NCBI RefSeq assembly: GCF_005503625.1
Contig: NZ_SCMX01000059.1
Location: forward strand, 1 to 43,848
From: Cupriavidus sp. 2SB
Lineage (GTDB): Bacteria; Pseudomonadota; Gammaproteobacteria; Burkholderiales; Burkholderiaceae
Direction of reading: 5' to 3'
Length of the DNA: 43,848 bases
In this document: piece after piece, positions 24,471 to 32,496 of the stretch
Layout of the letters: each line of letters begins with the position of its first letter
Position numbering within the stretch: the first letter of the stretch is position 1
Notes under the pieces: generated by a model
What the model saw: the letters and a program-made list of their open reading frames with translations, nothing else
What the model was told of the DNA's origin: nothing
Databases searched by the model: none
Position numbers and translations under genes: made by a program

Positions 24471-27400
24471 TCAGCGGGCAGTGTCCGCCGGAGGACGGCT
24501 GGGGATGGAAAAGCAGAATACGGCGCCGGTGGACGTGTCATTGCACACCTCGATTTCGCCGCCGTGGGCTTCCAGGATCGATTTGCAGATGGATAGCCCC
24601 ATGCCCATGCCGTAGCCCTTGGTGGTGGCAAGCGAGTCGAAAAGCTGCCCCGCGATGTCCGCGGCGATACCGGGTCCGGTATCGCTGACCGACACCCAGA
24701 CCATGCCGTGCTCGTCGATTTGTGTCTGGACCGAAATGGATTTTTCGCGGACCTCCACGTCGTTCATTGCTTCGAGCGCATTGGTGACAAGGTTCATGAT
24801 CACCTGTTGCAGCAGCACGCGATCACCGAACACGATCTCGACGTCCGGCGCAAAGCTTGTGGAGATCCCCACGTTTCCGGCGGCGATGCGTTCCTCCAGC
24901 ACGCTGAATACTTCGAGAATCGCTTCGTGGATGTCCACGGGCAGTACTTTCGGGCGAGACTCGCGCACCATGGCCCGCAGGCTTTCCATGATCTGTCTCG
25001 CCCGCTCGCCGCTGGCCGAGATTTTCTCGATGGCTGCCACGGCTTCCTTGATGTTCGGCGTATCCCGATTCAGCCACCGCACGGCGGCACGGGCGCTTGT
25101 ACCCAGCGCGGTAATGGGCTGGCCGATCTCATGCACGATGAATCCCGCGAATTCCCCCAGTTCGGTCAGCCGCGCCGCGCGGGCCAGCTTGCCCTGCGTT
25201 TCCCGGACGCGGCGTTCGGCGTCCGCGCGGCGCTGGTGTTCGGCTTCCACGCTCTCGTAGAGCTTGGCGTTTTCCAGCGACACGGCCGCCTGCGACGCTA
25301 GCACCTCCAGCGTTCTCACCCGTGTGGGATTGAACACCCCGGCGATCAGCGCGTTCTCCAGGTACAGCAACCCGGTGAGTGCACCCTGCTTGACCAATGG
25401 CACGCACATGATGGACCGCGAACGGTGGGCGCGGATATAGCTGTCGAGCCCATGCTGGGGATCGTCGCGTGCATCCTCGATGACGACGGACTGCTTGCTG
25501 CGCAGCGTCAGGTAGGCAATCGATGTGGAAACCAGCTCCGGCGAAATGGGCTTGCGATCCAGGTTGATGTCCAGTTGCCCCTGTACCAGCCGTGCGTGCG
25601 CGGCGCCATGCAGCGCGCCATCCTCCAGCAGGCAAAGCACGGCGCGCTCCGCGCCCGCATATTGCAGGGCATTCTGGAGGATGACCGTCATGACTTGCTG
25701 CAGCGATATTTCGCCGGACAAGGCACGGACTGCCCGCAGTACCACTTCGGTTTCAAAGCCTTGCTCGTTCCACGACAGGGGATCTTCGAGTGCGGAAAAC
25801 CCAGCCTGTTTTGCCATCCGCAACGCAGGGAATGCGGTCTCCAGATGCCGCACCTTGGCGTCGGCACCCCAGTTCGCATAGGCGGTCCTGGCCTGCTCCA
25901 GATAGCCACGCTGCGCGGATCGCAATCCGCACCGGCCAGCAAACTGCGCGGCCAGTTCCGTGGCGACGCCCAGCACATGCATGTCACAGGCACGCTCGGC
26001 CAGGGAGATGGCCGTTTCGTAGAGGGGGAGGCACTGCGCGTCGTCGCCCGTCAGCGATGCATATTCCGCGCAGAGCAATCGTTCGCGGGACAGGAAATTT
26101 TCGGGGTTCGCCTGCGCCCAGCGCTGCATCTGGAGAATCCGGTCTGCGGCGTGACGAGTGTGGGTGTCGCGCGCTTCGTCCGTTGCGGATTTGGCCAGCG
26201 CGATACGCAGCAGCCCACTGTAGAAGACGAAATCGGCATTCTCCAGAAACGCGGTAGACGCCCACTCGGTATCGATGGCCCGTGCCTCGGCCTGCAACCC
26301 TTCGCGCATGTTTCCCCACAGGAATGCGGCCTGCAGGCGGTAGGCCCAGAACGCGAACGCTGCAATGTCGCGGTCGAAGTTGCCGCTGATGCAGTCAGCG
26401 AGCAATTCGACGTAATCCACGGCGCCGAGGTTGGGGTCGCGTAGCCCGATATCGAGCGGCACGCCCCTGAGTTCACGGATGAGCCACGCCTGCGCCATGA
26501 ACGCATCGACCACCAGCGCGAACTCGGCGTCCCGCGCCAGCCTGAGCCCGTCCTCGGCAATGCGTTGCGCGTCGGACAGTGGCCCGCCGGTAAAAATCAG
26601 GTTGGTGACAATATGCCGGCGTGAATACACCGCGAACGTCGCGTCGCCCTGACGGTCGGTCAGTACCGTCGCTTCCTCAAGGTGCCGCCGTGCCTCGGAT
26701 GCCGGCCCTGTCCACGGCAGACTGAGCGCGCCGTAGCACATCTGCACGCGGCCCGCGTACAACCTGAGCCCGCGCTCGTGCGGCAGCCGCATCGCGAGTT
26801 CGCTGAAGACGGCGGTGGTTGCATAGTCTCCGTATCGTGCGCCCGCAATAAAGCTCAGACAGACGTATGCATAGCACGAGGCATCGCAATGCCCATATTC
26901 GAGACCGAAATTGATCATCCGCAGCATGAGCACTTCCACCAGATCGGGGCTGGTGAACTGCACGGCCGGAATCAGGTCCGTCATGACATCCATCGCGTTG
27001 CGGATGCGCGCGTCAACCATCAGATCCAGCTGGATGAGTTCGTCGACGCTACGGTTGCCGTAGAGCGTCAGCAGCCGTCGATACTCCAGTTCGATGTCCC
27101 GGATGGGGTTATCCCTGGGGATTTCGATACCGGTTTCTTCCGCGAGGTAGCGGAAGCCGATTTCCACGCCTTTGTCCGGTTGATCCAGTGCCACGTACAT
27201 GGCCAGGCGCAGCCGGATCCATTCCGCGCGGTCCCGGGCATCGAGGCGGTGCGCCGGCATGGCGGCCAGTCGTTCCGAAGCCGCCGCGATTCGCATCGAG
27301 GCGAATTCACACTCCCCGATTCTCAATTCGATCAGCGAGAGCAGGTCTGCGTTTTCCCCGCCATGCCTGTCGGCACCGTTTCGCAACAGCTTCCCGGCGT

Positions 27401-29441
27401 TGACGAGATACGATATCGCCGACTCGTAAGCCGTGGCATCCCTGGCCTTGATGGCGGCCTCCAGCATGATGAGAGCAAACTGACGCCGGCGATTTTCCTC
27501 GCCAGGATGTTTTAGTGTCTCTTCACAGTAAAGCAGCCCCTTGTCCAGATGGTTGGCCACGACGAAGACGCTGACCTTGAGCGCGTCTCGTGGCCCATCG
27601 TTCCACAGGTTGCAGCCCACTTCCAGATGTTTTTCGTGCTGTTCGGATTCACTCAACGTCTGATAAACCGCTTCCCTGAACCGGTCGTGCGCGAAGGCAT
27701 ATTGCTCGTCTTTCCATTCCACCAGTTGCTCTGCAACGGCTACCCGCAGTGAACGCTCCACGAGGTCTGCGGGCTGCTGCATGGCCGCCGCCAGCATCCC
27801 GATCGAAGATGGCTCTGCCAGGACCGCCAGATACTGCAACGCCAGGCGCGCGTCGTCGGACAGTAGTGCCAATCGCGTTGACAGGAGTTCCACCACGCTG
27901 GAGGTGTTCGACCGTGCCTCGATTTCCGGCAGCGAGGCGGCCCATTCTCCATCGGCCTCGTTGAACACCATGAGGTTGTCGTCGATCAGCGACCGGACAA
28001 ACTGAATGGTGTGAAGCGGATTGCCGCCCGCACCGCGAAACACCGCGCGCTCCACCACATCGATATTGCCGACCTGATACGCGAGCACCGCGCGGAGCAG
28101 TCCGCCCACTTCCGTTTCGGAAAGCGGGCCGATCGACATGCGTTGCACCCGGTTGGCCAGGATAAACGGACGCACGTGAACGCCCTGGTTTTCGGATTGG
28201 CCGTCGCGCATGGCGGCAACGAACAGCACTCGCGCGCAGAGCGGATGCCGCATGACATGGGCAACCACCTCCAGCGTCGCTTCGTCCACCCAATGCAAGT
28301 CGTCCAGACATAGCATGAGCCGCCGGTCTTGCGCGGTGAATGCACTCAAGAGTCGGGCAACGGCTTCAAGGAACCGCCGCCTTTCGGCATGCGCCGAGAC
28401 CGCCGGTGTATGCGTGTGTTCGCCCAGCAGCAAGCTGAACTCCGGGAAAATCGTCGTGATCATCGACGACTCCTCGGCAAGCGCTTCCAGAAGGATTGTC
28501 TGCAAGCCGTCGAACCGCTTCGGAGAATATCCGAGTACCGTTCTCAGCAAGGCATACAGGGCGCGGGAGAGGCTGGCATAGGGGGTGGCACCATCGCCCT
28601 GTTCGCATTTGCCTTGGGCGAACTCGCAGGATTCCGGATCGATGCCCAGTCGGAAATGATCGATCAACGCAGTTTTGCCAATGCCCGCCGGACCTTCGAC
28701 CAGCCACAACCTGTGTGCGTCGTCTTCGCCCTGCATTGCGCGACGAAGGCTGGCCAGTTCCACATGACGGCCAATCAGTCTGTTGGTGCGAAATGATGCC
28801 AGCGCGGATCGCGGTGCCTGCCGCAGATTCGATGATTGCGGAGCACTGGCGAATTGCCATGCCAGCAGATCGTCAACAACATCGGCCGCCCGTTGGTAAC
28901 GCTCATCGGGCTCCTTTGCAAGCAGACGGTTGAGAATGCCGACCAGATGCCCACCGACATCGCGTCCGAGATTGGCGATGACGGCTTCATCGGGCGGGCG
29001 GGCGATATGGGCATGGATCTGTTCCGAGGTGGAGAGTCCGGGGAACAGCACGTGGCCGGTCAGCATGTGAAAAAACACGCAGCCCAGCGAATACAGGTCG
29101 GAGCGTGCATCGAATGCGCGATTGACCCGGCCGGTGGCTTCCGGCGCCATGTAATGCAGGAATTCCCGGTCGATCTCCCATTCCGTTCCGCTGGAAAAAT
29201 CCGAGAGCGCGACGTTGGGATGTTGTCCCCGGAATCCTTTCAGCCGTGCGCTGGGATCGTCGCGGTAGATCAGAATATTCGAAGGCGTCAGCCCGCCATG
29301 GATGAGGCCAGCGTCGTGTACCAGTGCCAATGCCCGTGCCACGCGTAGCGCGTTGGGCACGAAAATTTCGGGTGGCATGCCGCCGTCGATGAGCGCCATC
29401 AGCGCTTCACTGCCACCGGACAGGTCTTTTGTTTCATCCAT
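24471..29441 (-). CDS. Pseudokinase-AAA ATPase-GAF-histidine kinase multidomain sensor
   Basis: A 1656-residue protein. Residues 1-200 match only the C-lobe of a Ser/Thr kinase (ARALALVHDAGLIHGG, MAPEATGRVNRAFDARSDLY). The HRD motif reads H48-G-G50 and DFG reads D81-F-S; the N-lobe with its ATP-binding Lys is absent. The ATPase domain follows (Walker A GPAGIGKT 250-257, Walker B LMLCLDD 375-381), then a long helical-repeat region, a GAF domain near 1240-1385, and a histidine kinase with His1437 in FIVHEIGQPITA, an N-box (MNLVTNALEAM) and G-boxes (SDTGPGIA, GYGMGMGLSICK). The frame upstream stays open to a stop at 29553 but has no ATG, GTG or TTG, so the N-lobe cannot be restored. No response-regulator gene is nearby. 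Confidence 0.9.
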   Translation of the reverse strand: MDETKDLSGGSEALMALIDGGMPPEIFVPNALRVARALALVHDAGLIHGGLTPSNILIYRDDPSARLKGFRGQHPNVALSDFSSGTEWEIDREFLHYMAPEATGRVNRAFDARSDLYSLGCVFFHMLTGHVLFPGLSTSEQIHAHIARPPDEAVIANLGRDVGGHLVGILNRLLAKEPDERYQRAADVVDDLLAWQFASAPQSSNLRQAPRSALASFRTNRLIGRHVELASLRRAMQGEDDAHRLWLVEGPAGIGKTALIDHFRLGIDPESCEFAQGKCEQGDGATPYASLSRALYALLRTVLGYSPKRFDGLQTILLEALAEESSMITTIFPEFSLLLGEHTHTPAVSAHAERRRFLEAVARLLSAFTAQDRRLMLCLDDLHWVDEATLEVVAHVMRHPLCARVLFVAAMRDGQSENQGVHVRPFILANRVQRMSIGPLSETEVGGLLRAVLAYQVGNIDVVERAVFRGAGGNPLHTIQFVRSLIDDNLMVFNEADGEWAASLPEIEARSNTSSVVELLSTRLALLSDDARLALQYLAVLAEPSSIGMLAAAMQQPADLVERSLRVAVAEQLVEWKDEQYAFAHDRFREAVYQTLSESEQHEKHLEVGCNLWNDGPRDALKVSVFVVANHLDKGLLYCEETLKHPGEENRRRQFALIMLEAAIKARDATAYESAISYLVNAGKLLRNGADRHGGENADLLSLIELRIGECEFASMRIAAASERLAAMPAHRLDARDRAEWIRLRLAMYVALDQPDKGVEIGFRYLAEETGIEIPRDNPIRDIELEYRRLLTLYGNRSVDELIQLDLMVDARIRNAMDVMTDLIPAVQFTSPDLVEVLMLRMINFGLEYGHCDASCYAYVCLSFIAGARYGDYATTAVFSELAMRLPHERGLRLYAGRVQMCYGALSLPWTGPASEARRHLEEATVLTDRQGDATFAVYSRRHIVTNLIFTGGPLSDAQRIAEDGLRLARDAEFALVVDAFMAQAWLIRELRGVPLDIGLRDPNLGAVDYVELLADCISGNFDRDIAAFAFWAYRLQAAFLWGNMREGLQAEARAIDTEWASTAFLENADFVFYSGLLRIALAKSATDEARDTHTRHAADRILQMQRWAQANPENFLSRERLLCAEYASLTGDDAQCLPLYETAISLAERACDMHVLGVATELAAQFAGRCGLRSAQRGYLEQARTAYANWGADAKVRHLETAFPALRMAKQAGFSALEDPLSWNEQGFETEVVLRAVRALSGEISLQQVMTVILQNALQYAGAERAVLCLLEDGALHGAAHARLVQGQLDINLDRKPISPELVSTSIAYLTLRSKQSVVIEDARDDPQHGLDSYIRAHRSRSIMCVPLVKQGALTGLLYLENALIAGVFNPTRVRTLEVLASQAAVSLENAKLYESVEAEHQRRADAERRVRETQGKLARAARLTELGEFAGFIVHEIGQPITALGTSARAAVRWLNRDTPNIKEAVAAIEKISASGERARQIMESLRAMVRESRPKVLPVDIHEAILEVFSVLEERIAAGNVGISTSFAPDVEIVFGDRVLLQQVIMNLVTNALEAMNDVEVREKSISVQTQIDEHGMVWVSVSDTGPGIAADIAGQLFDSLATTKGYGMGMGLSICKSILEAHGGEIEVCNDTSTGAVFCFSIPSRPPADTAR

Positions 29442-29516
29442 GGAATTCTTCGGCGCGCTTATTCGAAACGAATGCCCGCGATTATTGCGGATAATCCGGA
29501 AAACACCTAGAAATGT

Positions 29517-29542
29517 GCTTCCGAAGGAACGCTGTCGGAAGC
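29517..29542. promoter_or_regulatory. Candidate operator dyad between histidine kinase and AraC genes
   Basis: Perfect 8-bp arms GCTTCCGA (29517-29524) and TCGGAAGC (29535-29542) are separated by 10 bp. A further CTTCCGGA-like half-site lies near 29563, just before the AraC start at 29591. Position and repeated half-sites suggest control of the divergent genes, possibly by the AraC protein itself. Confidence 0.5.
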
Positions 29543-29590
29543 CACGGGGTAATCAGGTTAAACTTCCGGAGCCCTCCCGATACGCGTCCG

Positions 29591-30496
29591 ATGCACAATC
29601 CATCCCCGTTCCAGTTCCGCGAAAAATATAACGAAGCGACGCTCGTACTGTCATCGGCGGAGCGCGCCTGGTCCGGACTCCTGGCCGAAGTCCGCGACCA
29701 TAGCGGGGGCATCATCACACGCAATGCCGGATTGCCGATCAACGAACTGGTGATCGATCCGCACGGCAGTACATCGGCGGTGGTAACGCGCACCGGCTAC
29801 GGCATCGTGGATCGTACGCTCGCCAAGCGAGGCACGGTGTGGCTTTGCCCGGAAGGCGTGCAGGAAGACGAGGTGTCGATTTCTACGTTGTTGCCCGGCA
29901 TGCTCCATCTGTACCTCGACCCTGCCTTGTTTACGGCGGAAGCCCTGGGGGACAGCGTTGCCGGCGGCGAAGCCAATACGTTCTATTTCGATCGGGGATT
30001 CGAAGACCCGCTGATTGCGCAGATCGGACTGGTCATCCTGGCCGAACTGCGCGAGGCAACACCCGGCGGCGACTTGTTGATCGAAAGCCTGGCGGGCAGT
30101 CTGGCCGTGCGGATGCTGCACCGGCGCGCGAATGTCGCCGCATTGCGCATGCGGGGACTGGAGATGGGCGTCGATCTGGCGCAACACCGCATGCGGCGTG
30201 TCGTGGACTATATCCGGGCAAATCTGGAAGGCGATATTCGACTGGAGGATCTGGCGGGTATTGCCTGCCTGAGCCGTTTCCATTTTGTCCGCGCTTTCAA
30301 GGCGGCTACGGGTAAATCGCCTTACCGGTATGTCACCGATCTTCGCATCGAACGCGCCAAGGCGCTGCTGCGGCTGGGCCAGTTATCGCTGCTGGAAATT
30401 GCGGTGGAGCTGAATTTCTCCTCGCAGGCCACGTTCACGCGCGCCTTCCGCAAGGCCACGGGCTACACGCCCGGCCAATATCCCGGCCGGGAGTAG
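29591..30496 (+). CDS. AraC family transcriptional regulator
   Basis: A 301-residue AraC/XylS-type regulator starting at MHNPSPFQFREKY. The C-terminal 100 residues hold two helix-turn-helix motifs (IRLEDLAGIACLSRFHFVRA and LSLLEIAVELNFSSQATFTR) with the ending FRKATGYTPGQY. The N-terminal region is an unassigned sensing domain and no receiver domain is visible, so it is not a conventional phospho-partner of the adjacent histidine kinase. It is divergent from the 1656-residue sensor across 149 bp that hold a strong dyad. Inducer unknown. Confidence 0.93.
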   Translation: MHNPSPFQFREKYNEATLVLSSAERAWSGLLAEVRDHSGGIITRNAGLPINELVIDPHGSTSAVVTRTGYGIVDRTLAKRGTVWLCPEGVQEDEVSISTLLPGMLHLYLDPALFTAEALGDSVAGGEANTFYFDRGFEDPLIAQIGLVILAELREATPGGDLLIESLAGSLAVRMLHRRANVAALRMRGLEMGVDLAQHRMRRVVDYIRANLEGDIRLEDLAGIACLSRFHFVRAFKAATGKSPYRYVTDLRIERAKALLRLGQLSLLEIAVELNFSSQATFTRAFRKATGYTPGQYPGRE

Positions 30497-30624
30497 CGTG
30501 AGCGTTCGGCTGCCACATCGACAGCAAGATCGGCATACGGATGCGCAAGGATGGCACATCCCGCCCATTTCCATCGTGGAAGAATGTCACGCGCAGAGCG
30601 TACTGGCGCGTGGAGAAGAAAACG

Positions 30625-31635
30625 ATGGGTATGGCAACGGAATCCTCGCTGATATTGGCGCATAGCAATAGCAGGGTGCCTTTGCGTCGCGCCGACGCAC
30701 TGTCCGCGAGCTTTGGCGCGAGCTACACCGGCATCATGGCGTTCATGGCCGTGGCGACGGAAGGTAGTTTTGCCAAGGCAGGCGAACGACTCGGCATCAG
30801 CCGCTCGGCCATCAGCCGCAACGTGCAGAAGCTGGAAACCCAACTGTGTACCCGGCTGCTGATTCGCACCACGCGCAACACGCATCTGACCCACGAGGGA
30901 CGCCGCTTCTTCGATAACTGCCATCAAGGCATTGCACAAATGGCGGAGGCGATGAACGAAATGCTGGAACTGCGCCAGGGGCCGCCCACCGGCCTGATCA
31001 AGATCGGGACACCGGCATGTTTTGGGCGAAAGGTATTGGCACCGTTGCTGGAAAAGTTCTCGCACGAATATCCCGATATCTCCATTCATCTGGTGCTGGA
31101 CGACGGACCCATGGACCACTCGGTGGACGATATCGATGTGGGCTTCCGCAGCGGACGCATCGAGGATTCCAGCATCATCGCCAGACGGCTCGGGCCGATG
31201 CGCAGGGCAGTCTGCGCGGCACCATCCTACGTAGACAGGCATGGTTTGCCACGGACGCTGGAGGAGCTGGCCCGGCATCAGTGCATCAGCCATCGCGTGA
31301 ACAATGGCCGTCCCGCCGAATGGGAATTCCAGATCGATGGCCGCATCCGCAAACATGCACCGAAATCCCGATTCACCGTCAACAACTCGGATATGGTGCT
31401 GCACACGGTGCTGCAGGGATGGGGCGTTGCCCAACTCGCCGATTTCCAGATTGCCGACCATCTTGCGGCCAACGAACTGGTGGTGACGCTGGCTGACGGA
31501 CTACCCAACGACCTCGGTCATTACATCTGCTACCAGAGCCGCCGCCATCTTCCAGTTCGCACGCGGGTCTTCGTCGACTTCATGGTCGCGGAGTTTCCGC
31601 GATTCTCGTTTGGTGGGGTGGGGCTGGATGCTTGA
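30625..31635 (+). CDS. LysR family transcriptional regulator
   Basis: A 336-residue LysR-type regulator. The start MGMATESSLI has GGAGAAGAA about 8 nt upstream; the frame is also open from 30541. The N-terminus is about 30 residues longer than usual before the DNA-binding domain (IMAFMAVATEGSFAKAGERL, SRSAISRNVQKLETQL). The effector domain starts near residue 115 (GLIKIGTPACFGRKVLAPLL). It lies 128 bp downstream of the AraC gene on the same strand and convergent with the DUF4198 gene. Target genes are not evident. Confidence 0.92.
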   Translation: MGMATESSLILAHSNSRVPLRRADALSASFGASYTGIMAFMAVATEGSFAKAGERLGISRSAISRNVQKLETQLCTRLLIRTTRNTHLTHEGRRFFDNCHQGIAQMAEAMNEMLELRQGPPTGLIKIGTPACFGRKVLAPLLEKFSHEYPDISIHLVLDDGPMDHSVDDIDVGFRSGRIEDSSIIARRLGPMRRAVCAAPSYVDRHGLPRTLEELARHQCISHRVNNGRPAEWEFQIDGRIRKHAPKSRFTVNNSDMVLHTVLQGWGVAQLADFQIADHLAANELVVTLADGLPNDLGHYICYQSRRHLPVRTRVFVDFMVAEFPRFSFGGVGLDA

Positions 31636-31649
31636 GAGAACGAAGCAAT

Positions 31650-31677
31650 AAAAAAGGCCGCTCAACAACGAGCGGCC
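31650..31677 (-). terminator. Intrinsic terminator after the DUF4198 gene
   Basis: A perfect 8-bp stem, GGCCGCTC (31656-31663) with GAGCGGCC (31670-31677), has a 6-nt loop. On the minus strand it is followed directly by six Ts (A-run at 31650-31655). It ends the sigma factor/TonB receptor/DUF4198 transcript. There is no T-run for the plus strand. Confidence 0.85.
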
Positions 31678-31736
31678 CCAGTTCTACCAATTCCCTACTA
31701 TGCCCGACGACGCATCCGCGCCGTCGTCCGTCCCGA

Positions 31737-32474
31737 TTACTTGTTCGGCGTAGCGGCCGGACCTGCCGGCAGGGCTTCGATGCCATCGCGCTTTACGTAC
31801 GTGGCCGAGGTCACGTAGCTGACGGTCGTGAATGTCTCCACACCGTTGGCACCCTGGCGTTCGCCGGGCGTGGCGTCGGTGTGGCCGACTTCCGCCACGT
31901 AGACGCCTTTCCACGGCATGTCGAAAGTGACCAGGCCCTGTTCGTCGGCGTGCGCTTCCTTGGCCCAGCCGGATTGCGTCACCAGTGCCACCTTGGCCTT
32001 GTGCAGCGGCTTGCCCTGGTAGAACACCTTGAACTGGCCGGGCTGGCCGGCGGGCACGATGTCGAGCGCCAGTTTCGGCTGCTGCGGCGCGAAGTCCGAG
32101 ATCCAGCGCGCGGCGGGGTAGTAGCGGCTGGTGACGTCCTGGTCGCCGCGCTTGAAGGTGCGCAGCGGGTAGCGAGCGTCTTCGGCCAACAGTACATCGC
32201 GTTGACCGGCCGTGAACGGCAGCGTGAAGCCCGTGGGGGTCTTCACGCCATTCCCCGTCTTCTCGCCACTGGAGGCGATCAGCGTGGCCGTGGGCGCACC
32301 GAACTTGTCGAGCAGGCCCGGCGACACTTCGCGCAGGTTCTCGCCAAACTCGCCGAAGCGGAGCACGGCGCCCTGGCCGGCAGGCTGTTCGATCCAGACT
32401 TGGTGGGCTTGCGCAGCGGAGGCCAGGCAGAGCAGGGCGCCGGTGAGCGCGGCGAACTTGACGGAAGTTTTCAT
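31737..32474 (-). CDS. DUF4198 domain-containing periplasmic protein
   Basis: A 245-residue secreted protein. Signal peptide MKTSVKFAALTGALLCLASA is cleaved near AQA, leaving a mature N-terminus close to HQVWIEQ; an exposed N-terminal His is typical of DUF4198/NikM-like metal-associated proteins. A carboxypeptidase-regulatory-like beta domain seems to follow (HADEQGLVTFDMPWKGVYVA). It starts 22 bp after the TonB receptor gene stops, so the two are cotranscribed. Its likely role is metal or metallophore handling in the periplasm. This start is chosen over 32543 because it begins the signal peptide. Confidence 0.87.
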   Translation of the reverse strand: MKTSVKFAALTGALLCLASAAQAHQVWIEQPAGQGAVLRFGEFGENLREVSPGLLDKFGAPTATLIASSGEKTGNGVKTPTGFTLPFTAGQRDVLLAEDARYPLRTFKRGDQDVTSRYYPAARWISDFAPQQPKLALDIVPAGQPGQFKVFYQGKPLHKAKVALVTQSGWAKEAHADEQGLVTFDMPWKGVYVAEVGHTDATPGERQGANGVETFTTVSYVTSATYVKRDGIEALPAGPAATPNK

Positions 32475-32496
32475 GACGGTCTCAGGTTGAGTGGAA

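Noticed and set aside
24471..29441. Calling the N-terminus an active Ser/Thr kinase
   Set aside because: The ATP-binding N-lobe is absent and the HRD catalytic Asp is replaced by Gly.
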